Assembly (NCBI RefSeq): GCF_020379485.1
Contig: NC_063436.1
Location: 18,307,389-18,371,388, forward strand
Origin: Brassica napus
Lineage: Eukaryota; Streptophyta; Magnoliopsida; Brassicales; Brassicaceae
Direction: 5' to 3'
Length of the DNA stretch: 64,000 bases
The notes beneath the pieces are model-generated. The model ran no database searches. It had not been told where the DNA came from and worked only from the letters and a program-made list of their open reading frames with translations. The position numbers and the translations under genes were made by a program. This document shows positions 54,440 to 64,000 of the stretch, piece by piece (position 1 is the stretch's first letter; every line of letters starts with the position of its first letter).

Positions 54440-55248
54440 TTGTATATATGTTACCGAAGATCGATTTTGCTGGAAAATACTCAACCGACTCACGATGTTA
54501 AAAATGAAAAGAGAAAGGCTTCTTAAATCTTTTATCTATCTCATTGTTCCGTGACATATAGTCCATACCAAAACAAAATTTCTCCTCCAGCAACCTTCAC
54601 TTAACCGTTGTTATATAGATTGCAACTTGCATACAAACAAGATGCAAGTTGTTTTTACACATCAGGCGTGATATCGAATAAAGCCCCAACAATATAGTCC
54701 TTATAAACCTCTGATGGCATATACAATGATTGGGCGCATATTTGATTTAATGTTTATAGAACAGAACATACATTTGCTTTTACACCCAAAAAAAGAAACA
54801 TAACTTTGCTTATAATAGATAAAATTTTTTTTACTGCTGGTTAATTATAAAATTAAAACTATAGAACAAATCTTTTAAAAAGTTTTTAAGTTTTGTTTTC
54901 TAAAATAGTCTTTAAGTATCAAAGTGAAAAAGTTATGTTTTATTAAAAGGGTAAATGAAAATTATACATTATTTACAATTTTACTTAATTATTTATTAAA
55001 AATATGAAATTAAATAAATATTAAAATGTTTGAAAATAATTAAAAGTAGAAATTCTGTTTTTTTTCATTAAAAACAAAATTCATTGGGAAATATTGTGCT
55101 TAAAAGAGCTTAGAAATACTTTCATAAATGTGATATGACATCTTCCTACATTTGTAAAAAAAAATCTGGATTTCATGAATGCCTTAGTAAAAGTATAACT
55201 AAACTCTTAAAAATAATTTGTATATGTATGTATGAAAGTCGTTTTAAA
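54440..55248. other. Intergenic, AT-rich
   Basis: Upstream flank of the LEA gene. No feature recognised. Confidence 0.45.
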
Positions 55249-55795
55249 TACGGTAAAACCTCTATAAATTAATAATGTTGGGACTTTAAAATTTTATTAA
55301 TTTATAGAGATATTAATTTACAAAAGTTTTTTTTTCTATTTTGAATATTTTTATTAATAAAACAAGAAAATATTTTATTTTACTGTATGTAAATTATGTA
55401 AATTTTAGAAATTTGACTTTCATATTATTTTATTATCTTATTTGATGTATATTTTTATATTTCATATAATTATTATGTGGTTTTCGATATAATTTTACTA
55501 AATATTATCAAAATATATTAAAATATTTAAAAATAGAAGTATTTTTATTGTGAATATAAAATCAACAATATAATGTTTAGTTTATACTTATATAAGATAT
55601 ATATAGAGATAGATTATTAATTTATGATTTTAATGAGACTATATATTTACATGGGAGTTTTAAAAATATTATTCTTATTATTTTATCGATTTGTGTCATA
55701 TTTTACACCAGCCCAAGTTGGAACCGAATTTTTTTATTAATTTATGAAAATTATTATTTTATCGAGTATTAATTTTATAGAGGTTCTACTGTATG
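55249..55795. mobile_element. TIR element, non-autonomous, ~547 bp
   Basis: The left end TACGGTAAAACCTCTATAAA and the right end on the other strand TACAGTAGAACCTCTATAAA match over about 24 bases and continue into TTAATA. The interior is AT-rich without coding. Target duplication not resolved; superfamily unassigned. Confidence 0.65.
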
Positions 55796-55895
55796 TATGA
55801 TATTTTTTGAATTTAACTTATATGCTTATTAGGAAAGAAGATATATATATATATATATATTATTTTTTATGAAAATTAGATATCAAATTTAAGAA

Positions 55896-56213
55896 GGTTT
55901 TCCTAGGGAAATGATCTCAAATAGACATTTTTAAATTTTTTGTCACAAAAATAGCTTTCAAAGAGTAAAATGACCAAAATAGCTTCTTTTTATTTTAAAA
56001 ATTTTAACTTTTAGTTTTACCTTTTTAAAATTTAAAAATCTATCCTCGAAACATCACCCCTTAACTCTAAACTCTAAGTTTAGATTAATTTTTCCCTAGG
56101 GTATAAATGTATTTTTTAACTCTTTAGTAAGACTTGTTTTGATCATTTTCCATTTTGAGAACTATTTTTGTGAAAATAAATTTAAAAAGGCTTTCTTAGG
56201 GAATTTGTTTTCC
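55896..56213. mobile_element. Foldback MITE with long imperfect arms
   Basis: The left arm contains TTTAAATTTTTTGTCACAAAAATAGCT..AAAATGACCAAAA. The right arm, read in reverse, contains TTTAAATTTATTTTCACAAAAATAGTT..AAAATGATCAAAA. Outer ends are TTTTCCTAGGGAA and its counterpart near 56200. The centre has ACTCTAAACTCTAAG-type words seen in Mutator-derived Brassicaceae MITEs. Confidence 0.6.
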
Positions 56214-57687
56214 TAAAACTTTAGGAATGTGTTATACATATTCAAAAATATTTTACTATATATATATGTTTAAAATATAATTTTAATATATATTTATGAT
56301 ATTTTCTAAATTTTGTAAAAATATATATATACTTATCAATATCTTTCTAAACTATAAAAAAAAGATCAATACTATTATTTGAAAAGTGAATTTATTGATA
56401 TATTATCTTATCCATAATTTTAGTTAATTTGCTTACTTGTCATATTTTCATAATTTAAGGATAAGTCATTAGTTTAATTAATATATTATTTAAATTTTAT
56501 TTTGATATCTATATATTTATCACGGTATTTAAGATAATTAATAAACATTAAACTATTCTAAAGATATATATACTATTATTTTCTATATATATATATAATA
56601 TATAATTATCATGATATTTAGGATATTTAATTAATAAATAGATATTAACAATATATACCGATAATATCATGATTACTTTTATCTTATATTAAGTTTATAA
56701 TTTAATGACTAGTATTATAGCTAATTTCTCTTATTTTTATTAGAAACTTTGGTCAAATACAGACTATTATAAAATTTATATATAAGTATACTAATATATC
56801 TAAATCAATCGGTTTATTTGGTTTCATCGCTTAATATACTGAATCTTTTTTTTGATGAAATGTAAAATTTATCGATCAATATAGAAAGAATGAGCATTTA
56901 CATCAACTATAAAAGACTATGAAGAGGATAAAGCAAAGCTATACAATGCAAAAAGAATGAATTTGTAAACCTCCTAGCCTATGCTGTTACTTCAAACCAC
57001 CTTTGCATTATATCAGCCAACTTGTGGTTCGCCCTATAACGCAGAGACGTGTTCCTGTTACTGAACCATATTTATATACTGCAGTTTCTTAAAAATAACA
57101 TCCATTAGGTTTATTTAGTACTATCAAATTCAAACTATTTTTCTATTCCAGTTTGGTTCAATTTTAAATAGTTCAGTTTTACTGGATTAAACACTTTTAA
57201 ATTATCTTTATTTTGTTAATGTTTTATATTTGTGATTTTTATTATCCTTTTAATGCCACATGATTTCTTTTCGGTCAAAGTAAAATATGTGTTAATTTCA
57301 AATACAAATTTTCTAATTGAATTATTACTATAGAAAATATTTTAATCTAAAATCTGCATCGCATAAATAAAACTATGAAAGAAAAGAACATAATTTAATA
57401 CATTGATTACGAATTTTGAAGTTTTATAATTTATAATAATTTTAAATATGTATCTAATTTAATTATTATTATTTATAAAAATAAAATTTAGAATTAAAAA
57501 TGATTAGATATATTAATCCACACAAGGTGCGAAACATCAACTAATTATACATATTCAATAATGTTTTCTTAAAATATACATATAGATCAAATTTAGGAAG
57601 ATGTTAATTGTATCCATATCTTCCTAAACTATAAGTTAGGGTTTAAGGTTAACGACAGACGTCCAAATCTCTCTTCTCTCTTTTTTT
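56214..57687. other. Intergenic, AT-rich
   Basis: Nothing gene-like. Multiple TA runs. Confidence 0.45.
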
Positions 57688-57699
57688 TATATATTAAAG
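57688..57699 (+). promoter_or_regulatory. TATA box candidate of F-box gene
   Basis: TTTATATATTAA about 110 bp upstream of the ATG at 57805, followed by a CT-rich leader. Confidence 0.45.
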
Positions 57700-57804
57700 C
57701 CTAACTTCTTTACTATTTTCTAGCTCTGTTCTCTTCTCTTCGCTATCCTCTCGTCTCTCTTTCTTCCTTGGGTGTTCATGTCAGAAACACAAAAATAAAC
57801 AATA

Positions 57805-58989
57805 ATGGTGACCCCCAAACTCCCATGGGAGTTGGAATCAGAAATACTTTCTAGGGTTCCTCCCACATCTGTAAAACGTTTGCAGTTAACTTGCAAACGA
57901 TGGAACACTTTATTCAAAGATCAGAGATTTATCAACAATCACATGGGCAAAGCAACAACACAGATGGTCTTAAAGAAGGGTGAATCGGCTTATTCATTCA
58001 GTTTAGATTTCCATGGACTACACAATAGGTATGATCAATTTATTACGATTACAGGAAAACTTCAGAGTCTGAAGGATTCAGAAGATGTCAAGATATCTAA
58101 AATCTTCCCTTGTGAAGGTTTATTGTTATGCACGACCAAAGACAAAAATCTCGTGGTTTGGAACCCTTGTACTGGTCAAACCAGGTGGATTCTATCCAAC
58201 GGTTACGCCATGAACCATAAGTATTATCTAGGATACGGTAACAAGAACAAATCATGCGATAGCCTCAAACTCTTGAGGCATAGCTATTATTATCACCAGA
58301 GGCAGAGAGTTAATACGTTTGAAATGTATGAGTTTAACTCTGATTCATGGAGAGCTTTTCATGACGATTCTGTTAATTGTGGAATATTATCGCGTGGCGT
58401 GTCTTTAAAGGGAAATACTTACTGGTTACATTCAGATGATGAAGACGAGGACGACGATCTGGTTAATTGTATTCTCAAATTTGATTTCAATACAGAGAGA
58501 TTTGGACGTCTGTCTCTTCCTTTTCATAATGATGATAACGATGCGTGTGTAGTTCTATCAGTTGTCAGAGAAGAGAAACTTGCGTTGCTATTTCAGAGCT
58601 TTGCTACTTATAGTCCATCAGAGATGAAGATATGGGTGACCAACACTAAGGCTGATGAGGCCAAGGACTTGTTGTGGAGCTTGTTCTTAGTAGTGGATTA
58701 CACTAAAGTTACAGAAGTCAGGACGAGGGTAATTAGTTTTTTGGTGGACGAGGAGAATAAAAGGGTCATGTGCTGTCTTGGAGACTATGGAGATGAAGAC
58801 AAGACCCTACTTTACGTTGCTGGAGAAGATATACATAAAATAGTCTATAGAGAGTACATCTCAGACCCAGAGGTGAGAGACCTTAAGTACATCCCTAGTC
58901 CACGTCTCGTCAGTTATATTCCAAGTTTGGTCCGAATTCCGTTAAAGCAAAGTAATCCTGATGGCAAAAGAAAAAAAATGATTAGTTGA
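57805..58989 (+). CDS. F-box protein with FBA_1 (F-box-associated) domain
   Basis: Single exon, 394 residues. The F-box is at about 4-45 (PKLPWELESEILSRVPPTSVKRL..CKRWNTLF), which docks to SKP1/ASK in SCF ubiquitin ligases. The FBA domain covers about 95-375, with GLLLCTTKDKNLVVWNPCTGQTRWI, the FEMYEFNSDSWR strand, RGVSLKGNTYWL, ILKFDFNTERFGRLSLPF, LSVVREEKLALLFQ and a C-terminal YVPS-like YIPSPRLVSYIPS block. It presumably selects a substrate for degradation; target unknown. Members of this family are fast-evolving and tandemly duplicated. The fragment at 12.6-13.2 kb is a relative. No frame breaks, so probably functional. It corresponds in position to F-box genes At3g17530-17560 from memory. 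Confidence 0.93.
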   Translation: MVTPKLPWELESEILSRVPPTSVKRLQLTCKRWNTLFKDQRFINNHMGKATTQMVLKKGESAYSFSLDFHGLHNRYDQFITITGKLQSLKDSEDVKISKIFPCEGLLLCTTKDKNLVVWNPCTGQTRWILSNGYAMNHKYYLGYGNKNKSCDSLKLLRHSYYYHQRQRVNTFEMYEFNSDSWRAFHDDSVNCGILSRGVSLKGNTYWLHSDDEDEDDDLVNCILKFDFNTERFGRLSLPFHNDDNDACVVLSVVREEKLALLFQSFATYSPSEMKIWVTNTKADEAKDLLWSLFLVVDYTKVTEVRTRVISFLVDEENKRVMCCLGDYGDEDKTLLYVAGEDIHKIVYREYISDPEVRDLKYIPSPRLVSYIPSLVRIPLKQSNPDGKRKKMIS

Positions 58990-60190
58990 TTATCAATTAG
59001 GGTTGTCTCTGTTTAGTTAATAAACATAGTAGCTGGATTTTTTTTTTTTGTTTTCGTTTCTTTTTCTATATAGAGTTTTTTCTGAAAAAAATATAGTTTT
59101 TTGGTGGTCTTACTCAAATATATTATTTATGGTCGAAGTTTTTCATAAATATGTGTAATGTCTTATAAATACCAGAAACAAAGCGACGAACACCAAGGAG
59201 TAGAAAAGCTCTGAGATGGTTGGTGAAAATATCATTACATTTGCAGGACTTTAAGTAATCTAACAATTTAAGTACAACACAAAATCAGATCTTAACGTCC
59301 TCAAGTTGCAACATGCAAAATTCCAAGTCGTTTTATTGAGTTCAACTCTGTATACTGGACGGTTTTCTTTCGTCCTCATGTATATGAAGTGTGGAGAGCA
59401 AGAAAAGATAACGTAGTTATGTCTTCTTCTTTTTTTTTCCCTTTCACGTATATCATTTGGAGCTTACAAGGAGAGCATTACAAAGAAAAATAAGGAGAGA
59501 AAGCTTAGTTTGAAGTTTGTACACATAGGAGAGGCTAACGAAACGAAGACAACTGGCATCGAGCAAGCAGTACTAATCACGGAAGGAGAGTGTGAGAGTT
59601 GAATGAATCCAAACCAAGTCGATACAACAGGCTCTGAGGACACCGCAAGGACATCGACAGAAGGGCGGTCAAGGCTCAAAAAACTAAGTTGGTCAGCATT
59701 CTTCAGTCACTCAAACATTGTTATATTTCTTACTACACATTTCTTGATTTCATATGAGATGTTCAAGCCAAATAAATTGAGCATATATATCCAATTAGAA
59801 CTAAATTAAACCAAAACATAAACCGATCTGAATTTTAACTGAATTAGATTATTCTTTATAATTCAAACCAATACGAAAAAACGGACCGGACCCAAAATTT
59901 AGTTTAATAATGAAATGATTCTTGACAAGTTGAACTAATACTGAAATAAATCTGAAACAAAACTTATAACACTCTAGATCTAATAACATGCAACGATGAT
60001 TTATATTTGCTCCATTTACTTGCTTTTCTAGTAAATCTTGAAGAAAATATACTGAAAATTTTGAACCTAAACCGAGTTTTCAACTTCTTTTAAGTAGCTA
60101 TATATATGATTACATCATACATGTTACACGTATAGCACCATTAGGCAGTGATTAAATAAAACATTGTACTGCAATAGCTAATTATTTGAC
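58990..60190. other. Intergenic
   Basis: 3' flank of the F-box gene and AT-rich spacer. Frames at 59464-59679 (minus) and 59603-59809 (plus) overlap on opposite strands and are unrecognised. Confidence 0.45.
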
Positions 60191-60199
60191 AGTTTAAAT

Positions 60200-60581
60200 C
60201 AAAGTTCTAAAAATCGGTCTAGTTCGGTTCTTTCCAAAATGTTTTTTTTTGAAATACGATTTATACTATCAAATCGGTTTAAACTGTTCTTAATTGGTTA
60301 AAATCGCCTTAAATCGATCTAACTTGGTCTTAATATGCTAAATTAAGCAATAATGTTACTATAAATCCAATATTTTTTTAACTTCTTTAGTTTTGTATAT
60401 CTAATTTTGATAATTCACCACAATAATTTTATAATTAAACTCAAAAAATATTTCATATAAATGTAAAAAAAAAAAAGAATAATTAGTTAATGCCTAGACC
60501 TCGTCTAAGCTCCGAATAATCTGCCTAGTCGGTAATCCTCTATAGAGTGTCTTGTTACCGCCTAGCGATTTCTTGAATATT
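60200..60581. mobile_element. TIR element, same family as 28880-29020, with 9-bp target duplication
   Basis: AGTTTAAAT at 60191-60199 and GGTTTAAAT at 60582-60590 flank a 382-bp element. Its ends (AAGTTCTAAAAATCGGTCTAG and, reversed, ATATTCAAGAAATCGCTAGGCGG) match those of the TRAF-intron element. It shares words such as CGCCTA and GATTTCTTGAA. No coding. Confidence 0.7.
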
Positions 60582-60590
60582 GGTTTAAAT

Positions 60591-61150
60591 ATACATCAAA
60601 AACATCAAAGTGACAAAACTTAATTACTAATCAGAAAATTATGAAGATTTTTAATAAACATATCAAACATATAATTTACATAGTGGGTGATCTTCTTGAA
60701 TAAAATCACTACTGGTTCTTGCAGATCAATCATATTCACAAGTAAAAAAGAACAAAAAAAGAAGATTAAGAATATAGTTTGGTAGTATATAGAATATAGG
60801 CCTGATTACTTTACGACATTTGTATATCTATCAATACATTAAATACTATAATCTATTAGACTTATAAACTAATTAAACAATATATTTGAATCCTTCATTC
60901 CTCATACATGGAAAGTTTGAGAACTTATTCTCATCTCAAAAGAAGTTCCTTCACTTTTACAGCCATGCATCCATCGGTCGGTCTCCAATGAATTTTCTCT
61001 AGACAATAATCTTACTTTAAACCTCGTATAGATCATATATTATATAGAGATACGTATGTATTTACGTGTTAAAGGTATATTGTATACACGAGAGGTTGTC
61101 GATTGTGTAGCACAATTTCCTAGCTACTTCCTATTCTCTCTTTTTCCCTT
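60591..61150. other. Intergenic, promoter side of small-protein gene
   Basis: AT-rich; nothing recognised apart from core promoter elements. Confidence 0.45.
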
Positions 61151-61151
61151 C

Positions 61152-61161
61152 CTATAAATAT
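61152..61161 (+). promoter_or_regulatory. TATA box of the 61.2-kb small-protein gene
   Basis: CCTATAAATATG about 75 bp upstream of the ATG, an ideal plant TATA context. Confidence 0.65.
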
Positions 61162-61230
61162 GAATACTTAGAGATGTATACATATATTCAAGTTGAGTGA
61201 TTGTAGTACACATATATAAGACAAACTGAG

Positions 61231-61473
61231 ATGGGTAGGAACAAGAAATCATCAACGTTTTCGGTAATAAGAGCTTTGCTACCGTGCTGTTCGAACAGTG
61301 GAGATGACTGGAGCGAAGAAGGAGTGATCATAAGGTCAAGAATCATGACCAGTGATGAAGATGGTCGACTTTGGATCGCTGAGCCAGGGGTCGATAGAAG
61401 AGCTAATTCTTTTATTGCTAGGTTCTACGAGAACCGTGGCTCCGATCTTAATTACAAAAGTGCTACCCCTTGA
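61231..61473 (+). CDS. Small conserved-type plant protein, 80 residues, unknown function
   Basis: Single exon with a good TATA box and a GACAAACTGAGATGG start context. The N-terminus is basic (MGRNKKSSTFSVIRALLPCC), with G2 as a possible myristoylation residue and C18/C19 as possible S-acylation sites. An acidic turn (GDDWSEEG) and a DEDGRLWIAEPGVDRRANSFIARFYENR block follow, which looks like the conserved core of a small Brassicaceae family. No enzymatic motif, no transmembrane segment. The position suggests the counterpart of an unknown gene near At3g17580, from memory. I judge it a real gene from promoter context, codon use and the ordered sequence. Confidence 0.7.
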   Translation: MGRNKKSSTFSVIRALLPCCSNSGDDWSEEGVIIRSRIMTSDEDGRLWIAEPGVDRRANSFIARFYENRGSDLNYKSATP

Positions 61474-63720
61474 ATGATTTTATGTGCTTTGCCTTCTTTA
61501 TTTTGTTTCTTCCATGTTTTCTTTTGATCTCGTGTTAGTTTATGAAAACAATAACATGCTATACGTAATACCCTGTCTTTGTTAGTACGTGTATTAATTT
61601 TCGTTTGTTTATTTATGTAATAATAATAACTAATGAGATTTATAAGTTATGGTATGTTCCAAAAAAAGAAGAAGAGATTTATAAGTTATGGCTTCATACT
61701 GTTTATTTATATATAGAAAAATATATTGGAAAACTTGTTTCTGACTTACGCCTTTTAACTTTCTTAAAAACATAATAATAATTTTATCAAATTTAGTCAA
61801 GAAGTTTAATTAGTATTATCATTATTTATGTGATACTTTCTTGTTAACGTCAGTATATTATATGAATATTGCATATACCTCACACTGTATAACACACCTC
61901 CTTCACAATGATAACTCTTCGACTCGTTCACTCGAGTAATGCATATCTAATATCTTTACTGGATCAGTTATAATTTCCATTTGGAGTTAATAACCATGCA
62001 AAAAATGAGTTTCAACTCAAACTCAATTAAAAATTAATGAACAGATTGACTCGTATCATTTATACATATTAGTATTGATCTCTAAACTTCGATGTAGGAT
62101 TTCTAAAGGTTTCGTGTTTGTTAGCGATGCAAAACTCTTCCATTTGGTAAAGGAGAAAACAAGAACATTTAAAGCCCTTTTTCAAGAAAAAAAAAAAAAA
62201 AACAAGAACATTTTTATGGAAAAAGGCTATAGATCTCATAGAAGTAAAAGTTATGCTCGATTTGCCAATTCATTATAATTTCGAGTGACATGAGCCAGCA
62301 GCCCACAGGCTAAATAACCCAAACTTGAAATGGGAATAAATCCATAGACCCATCTCTATAGAAGTTGTAAAACCCGAGGTTTCTTTTCCAGATTAAAATT
62401 TGGAAATTTTCTCGATTAAAAACAAAATTTGAGAGATCTTAAGTTTTTCCAACTTCTTCTAAATGAAACTTGGTTTTTGGTTTCCTCTTGTATATAACTT
62501 TATTTAGTGTGAAATTATTTATTTGTCGGCGTAACAAGCACAATGGACCTAAATTCTTCAAGTACAGTAAGAGTCAATAACAAACATAATATTATATAAT
62601 ATAACTTTAAACGTGAACATACAATTCAGTAGTCAAAAGCTTATATAAAACTTATTCTTAAAAAATGTTCTTCTTTACATAACACAAAACGTTACACGAT
62701 TTGTTTTGTTTCAAAACGTTACACAAATATATATTTAAAATTAAATTGAAAGTGTGAAAGAAAGAAAAAGAGCAAGTCAGAGTTTGAGAGGCACCGGAGA
62801 TTTACGGACCGACCAAACCGCCACTCTGTATTCATAAGTCAACATACAAACAAACAATTAGAACGTTACTTTTGCATATGACCGACCTAACATTTTGAGA
62901 AAAGATAGTAAATCCATACCGTCAAAATTAGAACGATCCGTCCGCTGCATAGGATATGCTCAATTTGATTTGTTTGCATTACCACTCAAAGCTTTTGTAT
63001 ATTTTCTTCTTCTTCAAAAAGAAAAAGAAATTATACGATCTAATCATCATGATTCAAATTCTGTAAGTTGCAGCAGTTTGTCTTTTTTCTATGAATTAAC
63101 CTCACAAATTTTTTAATGGGACAAGGAAAAAAAATTGTAAAAGGTAGAATACGCATCTATAAGTTACAACCAATTATCAACCCCTCAAAAAAAGTTATCA
63201 CCATTTGATTAAATCCACCGTGTCTGGAGGGTACCTCCGAATGTGTGATCATAGAACCACGAACCAAATCATGTTCTACAATATTTATATATTTTATTGG
63301 TATTATAATATAAATTTAAAAGTTTGAGAGAAGAGAAAAATAATTACGCACCAATGAACAGAGTCTGTTGGCTGTCATGTGGGATGTTATAAAAAAAATT
63401 AAAGGATGTGTTGCAGCTTTTTTATATTTCCGGAAAATATATATTACATATAAGAGGATTTTAATTAATTAAAAATTTAAAACAATAGATTCTATTGTAA
63501 CGAGAAGATGATACATGCACTGCCACTGTTCCTCTCATGCAAAAGATGCTTTTGATGCATTTTATTAATTTTAAAATCAATATCAAAAGAAGAAAAACAA
63601 AACATTACTTTAAAGGTACGTTTAATTTTACCACTTGGGTTTACTTTTACTAACTAAACATAAATGTATTATGTATCGTACATATGAAAAAGGAGTCTTC
63701 TAATTTGGTGAGAGTGAATG
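61474..63720. other. Intergenic, no gene seen
   Basis: AT-rich. ORFs at 62075-62278 and 62895-63116 are unrecognised and lack promoter or splice support. Confidence 0.45.
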
Positions 63721-63726
63721 AAAAGA

Positions 63727-63734
63727 AAACCCTA
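63727..63734 (+). promoter_or_regulatory. Telo-box (AAACCCTA)
   Basis: AAACCCTA sits about 50 bp upstream of a small ORF. Telo-boxes cluster near transcription starts of plant translation and growth genes, suggesting a gene begins here and runs off the right edge. Confidence 0.4.
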
Positions 63735-63781
63735 GCCGTCGAGAGAAAAAAAAAAAAGAGATTTTTTATAGTTTCAAGCCG

Positions 63782-63886
63782 ATGGCAGGAGGCTTCTATA
63801 GCTCCGTTATCAGCTTGTTTGATTTGTTCTGCTTCTATTTCTTTGATTTGATTTACTTCTCGTTACTTGGTTTGTTTGATTGCTAA
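63782..63886 (+). other. 34-codon hydrophobic ORF, possible upstream ORF of a gene beyond the edge
   Basis: Begins ATGGCAGGAGGC (favourable start context) and encodes MAGGFYSSVISLFDL followed by an almost entirely Phe/Leu/Tyr/Ile stretch, ending LFDC. It is too short to be a normal protein. Its position just after a telo-box and purine-rich leader suggests a 5'UTR ORF. The downstream gene is outside the window. Could be chance. Confidence 0.3.
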
Positions 63887-64000
63887 TTTGTTTTAAATAT
63901 GACAAAGTTTTTTATTATTCTTTTGTATGTTTCTTCCAATGGATTTGGACTTGGAGAGATAAAAGTTTCGGTTTAATTGAACCGTTTAGAAAAAGTAATT

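Noticed and set aside
1..64000. Prokaryote-style defence system, CRISPR array or viral insertion
   Set aside because: No short regularly spaced repeats, no operon-like packing, no viral coding beyond the copia fragment; content is ordinary plant nuclear DNA.

Overview
This is a 64 kb window of plant nuclear DNA. It has AT-rich intergenic sequence, multi-exon genes with GT..AG introns, 5'UTR introns, TATA boxes and many short transposon remnants. Gene content and order match what I recall of Arabidopsis thaliana chromosome 3 around At3g17120-At3g17590: PMEI cluster, methyltransferase At3g17365, TRAF-like At3g17380, SAM synthetase MTO3 At3g17390, Pti1-like kinase At3g17410, NPSN13 At3g17440, CRSH At3g17470, CIPK1 At3g17510, LEA At3g17520, F-box genes. 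Larger intergenic gaps and abundant MITEs, SINEs and a Helitron suggest a Brassica-type relative. Locus names are from memory and were not checked.

Left third (1-23 kb) is gene-poor and eroded. It holds a Tourist MITE, a PIF/Harbinger-type element, a copia RNase H fragment between direct repeats, a small membrane-protein gene (8.0-8.9 kb), two intact PMEI genes and one PMEI pseudogene, a headless F-box fragment, a truncated nucleolin-like RRM/RG gene, a TRIM relic, a tRNA-derived SINE, and a tandem pair of hAT-transposase-derived genes whose catalytic acidic residues appear to be lost.

Middle (23-46 kb) is the conserved housekeeping block: LYR-motif protein, EEF1A-lysine-methyltransferase-4-like enzyme, two-MATH-domain protein, S-adenosylmethionine synthetase, Pti1-like kinase with an altered catalytic-loop residue, Qb-SNARE NPSN13, and chloroplast calcium-regulated (p)ppGpp synthetase CRSH. 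The SAM-dependent methyltransferase and the SAM synthetase lie in the same block, but nothing in the sequence shows a functional link. A 2.27 kb Helitron carrying 727-bp tandem repeats ends 36 bp upstream of the CRSH start codon.

Right third (45-64 kb) holds CIPK1, a signal-peptide LEA protein ending in DDEL, an intact F-box/FBA gene, an 80-residue conserved-looking small protein, several TIR elements, and at the extreme right what looks like the 5' leader of another gene with a 34-codon hydrophobic ORF.

I rebuilt exon structures by hand from splice consensus and reading-frame continuity; all multi-exon genes called intact below close in frame. I saw no prokaryote-type defence system, CRISPR array, rRNA or tRNA gene. 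The most unusual items are the Helitron at CRSH, the paired catalytically degenerate hAT genes, the kinase HRD-loop substitution, and a small TIR family with 9-bp TTTAAA-centred duplications, one copy of which sits against a splice acceptor.
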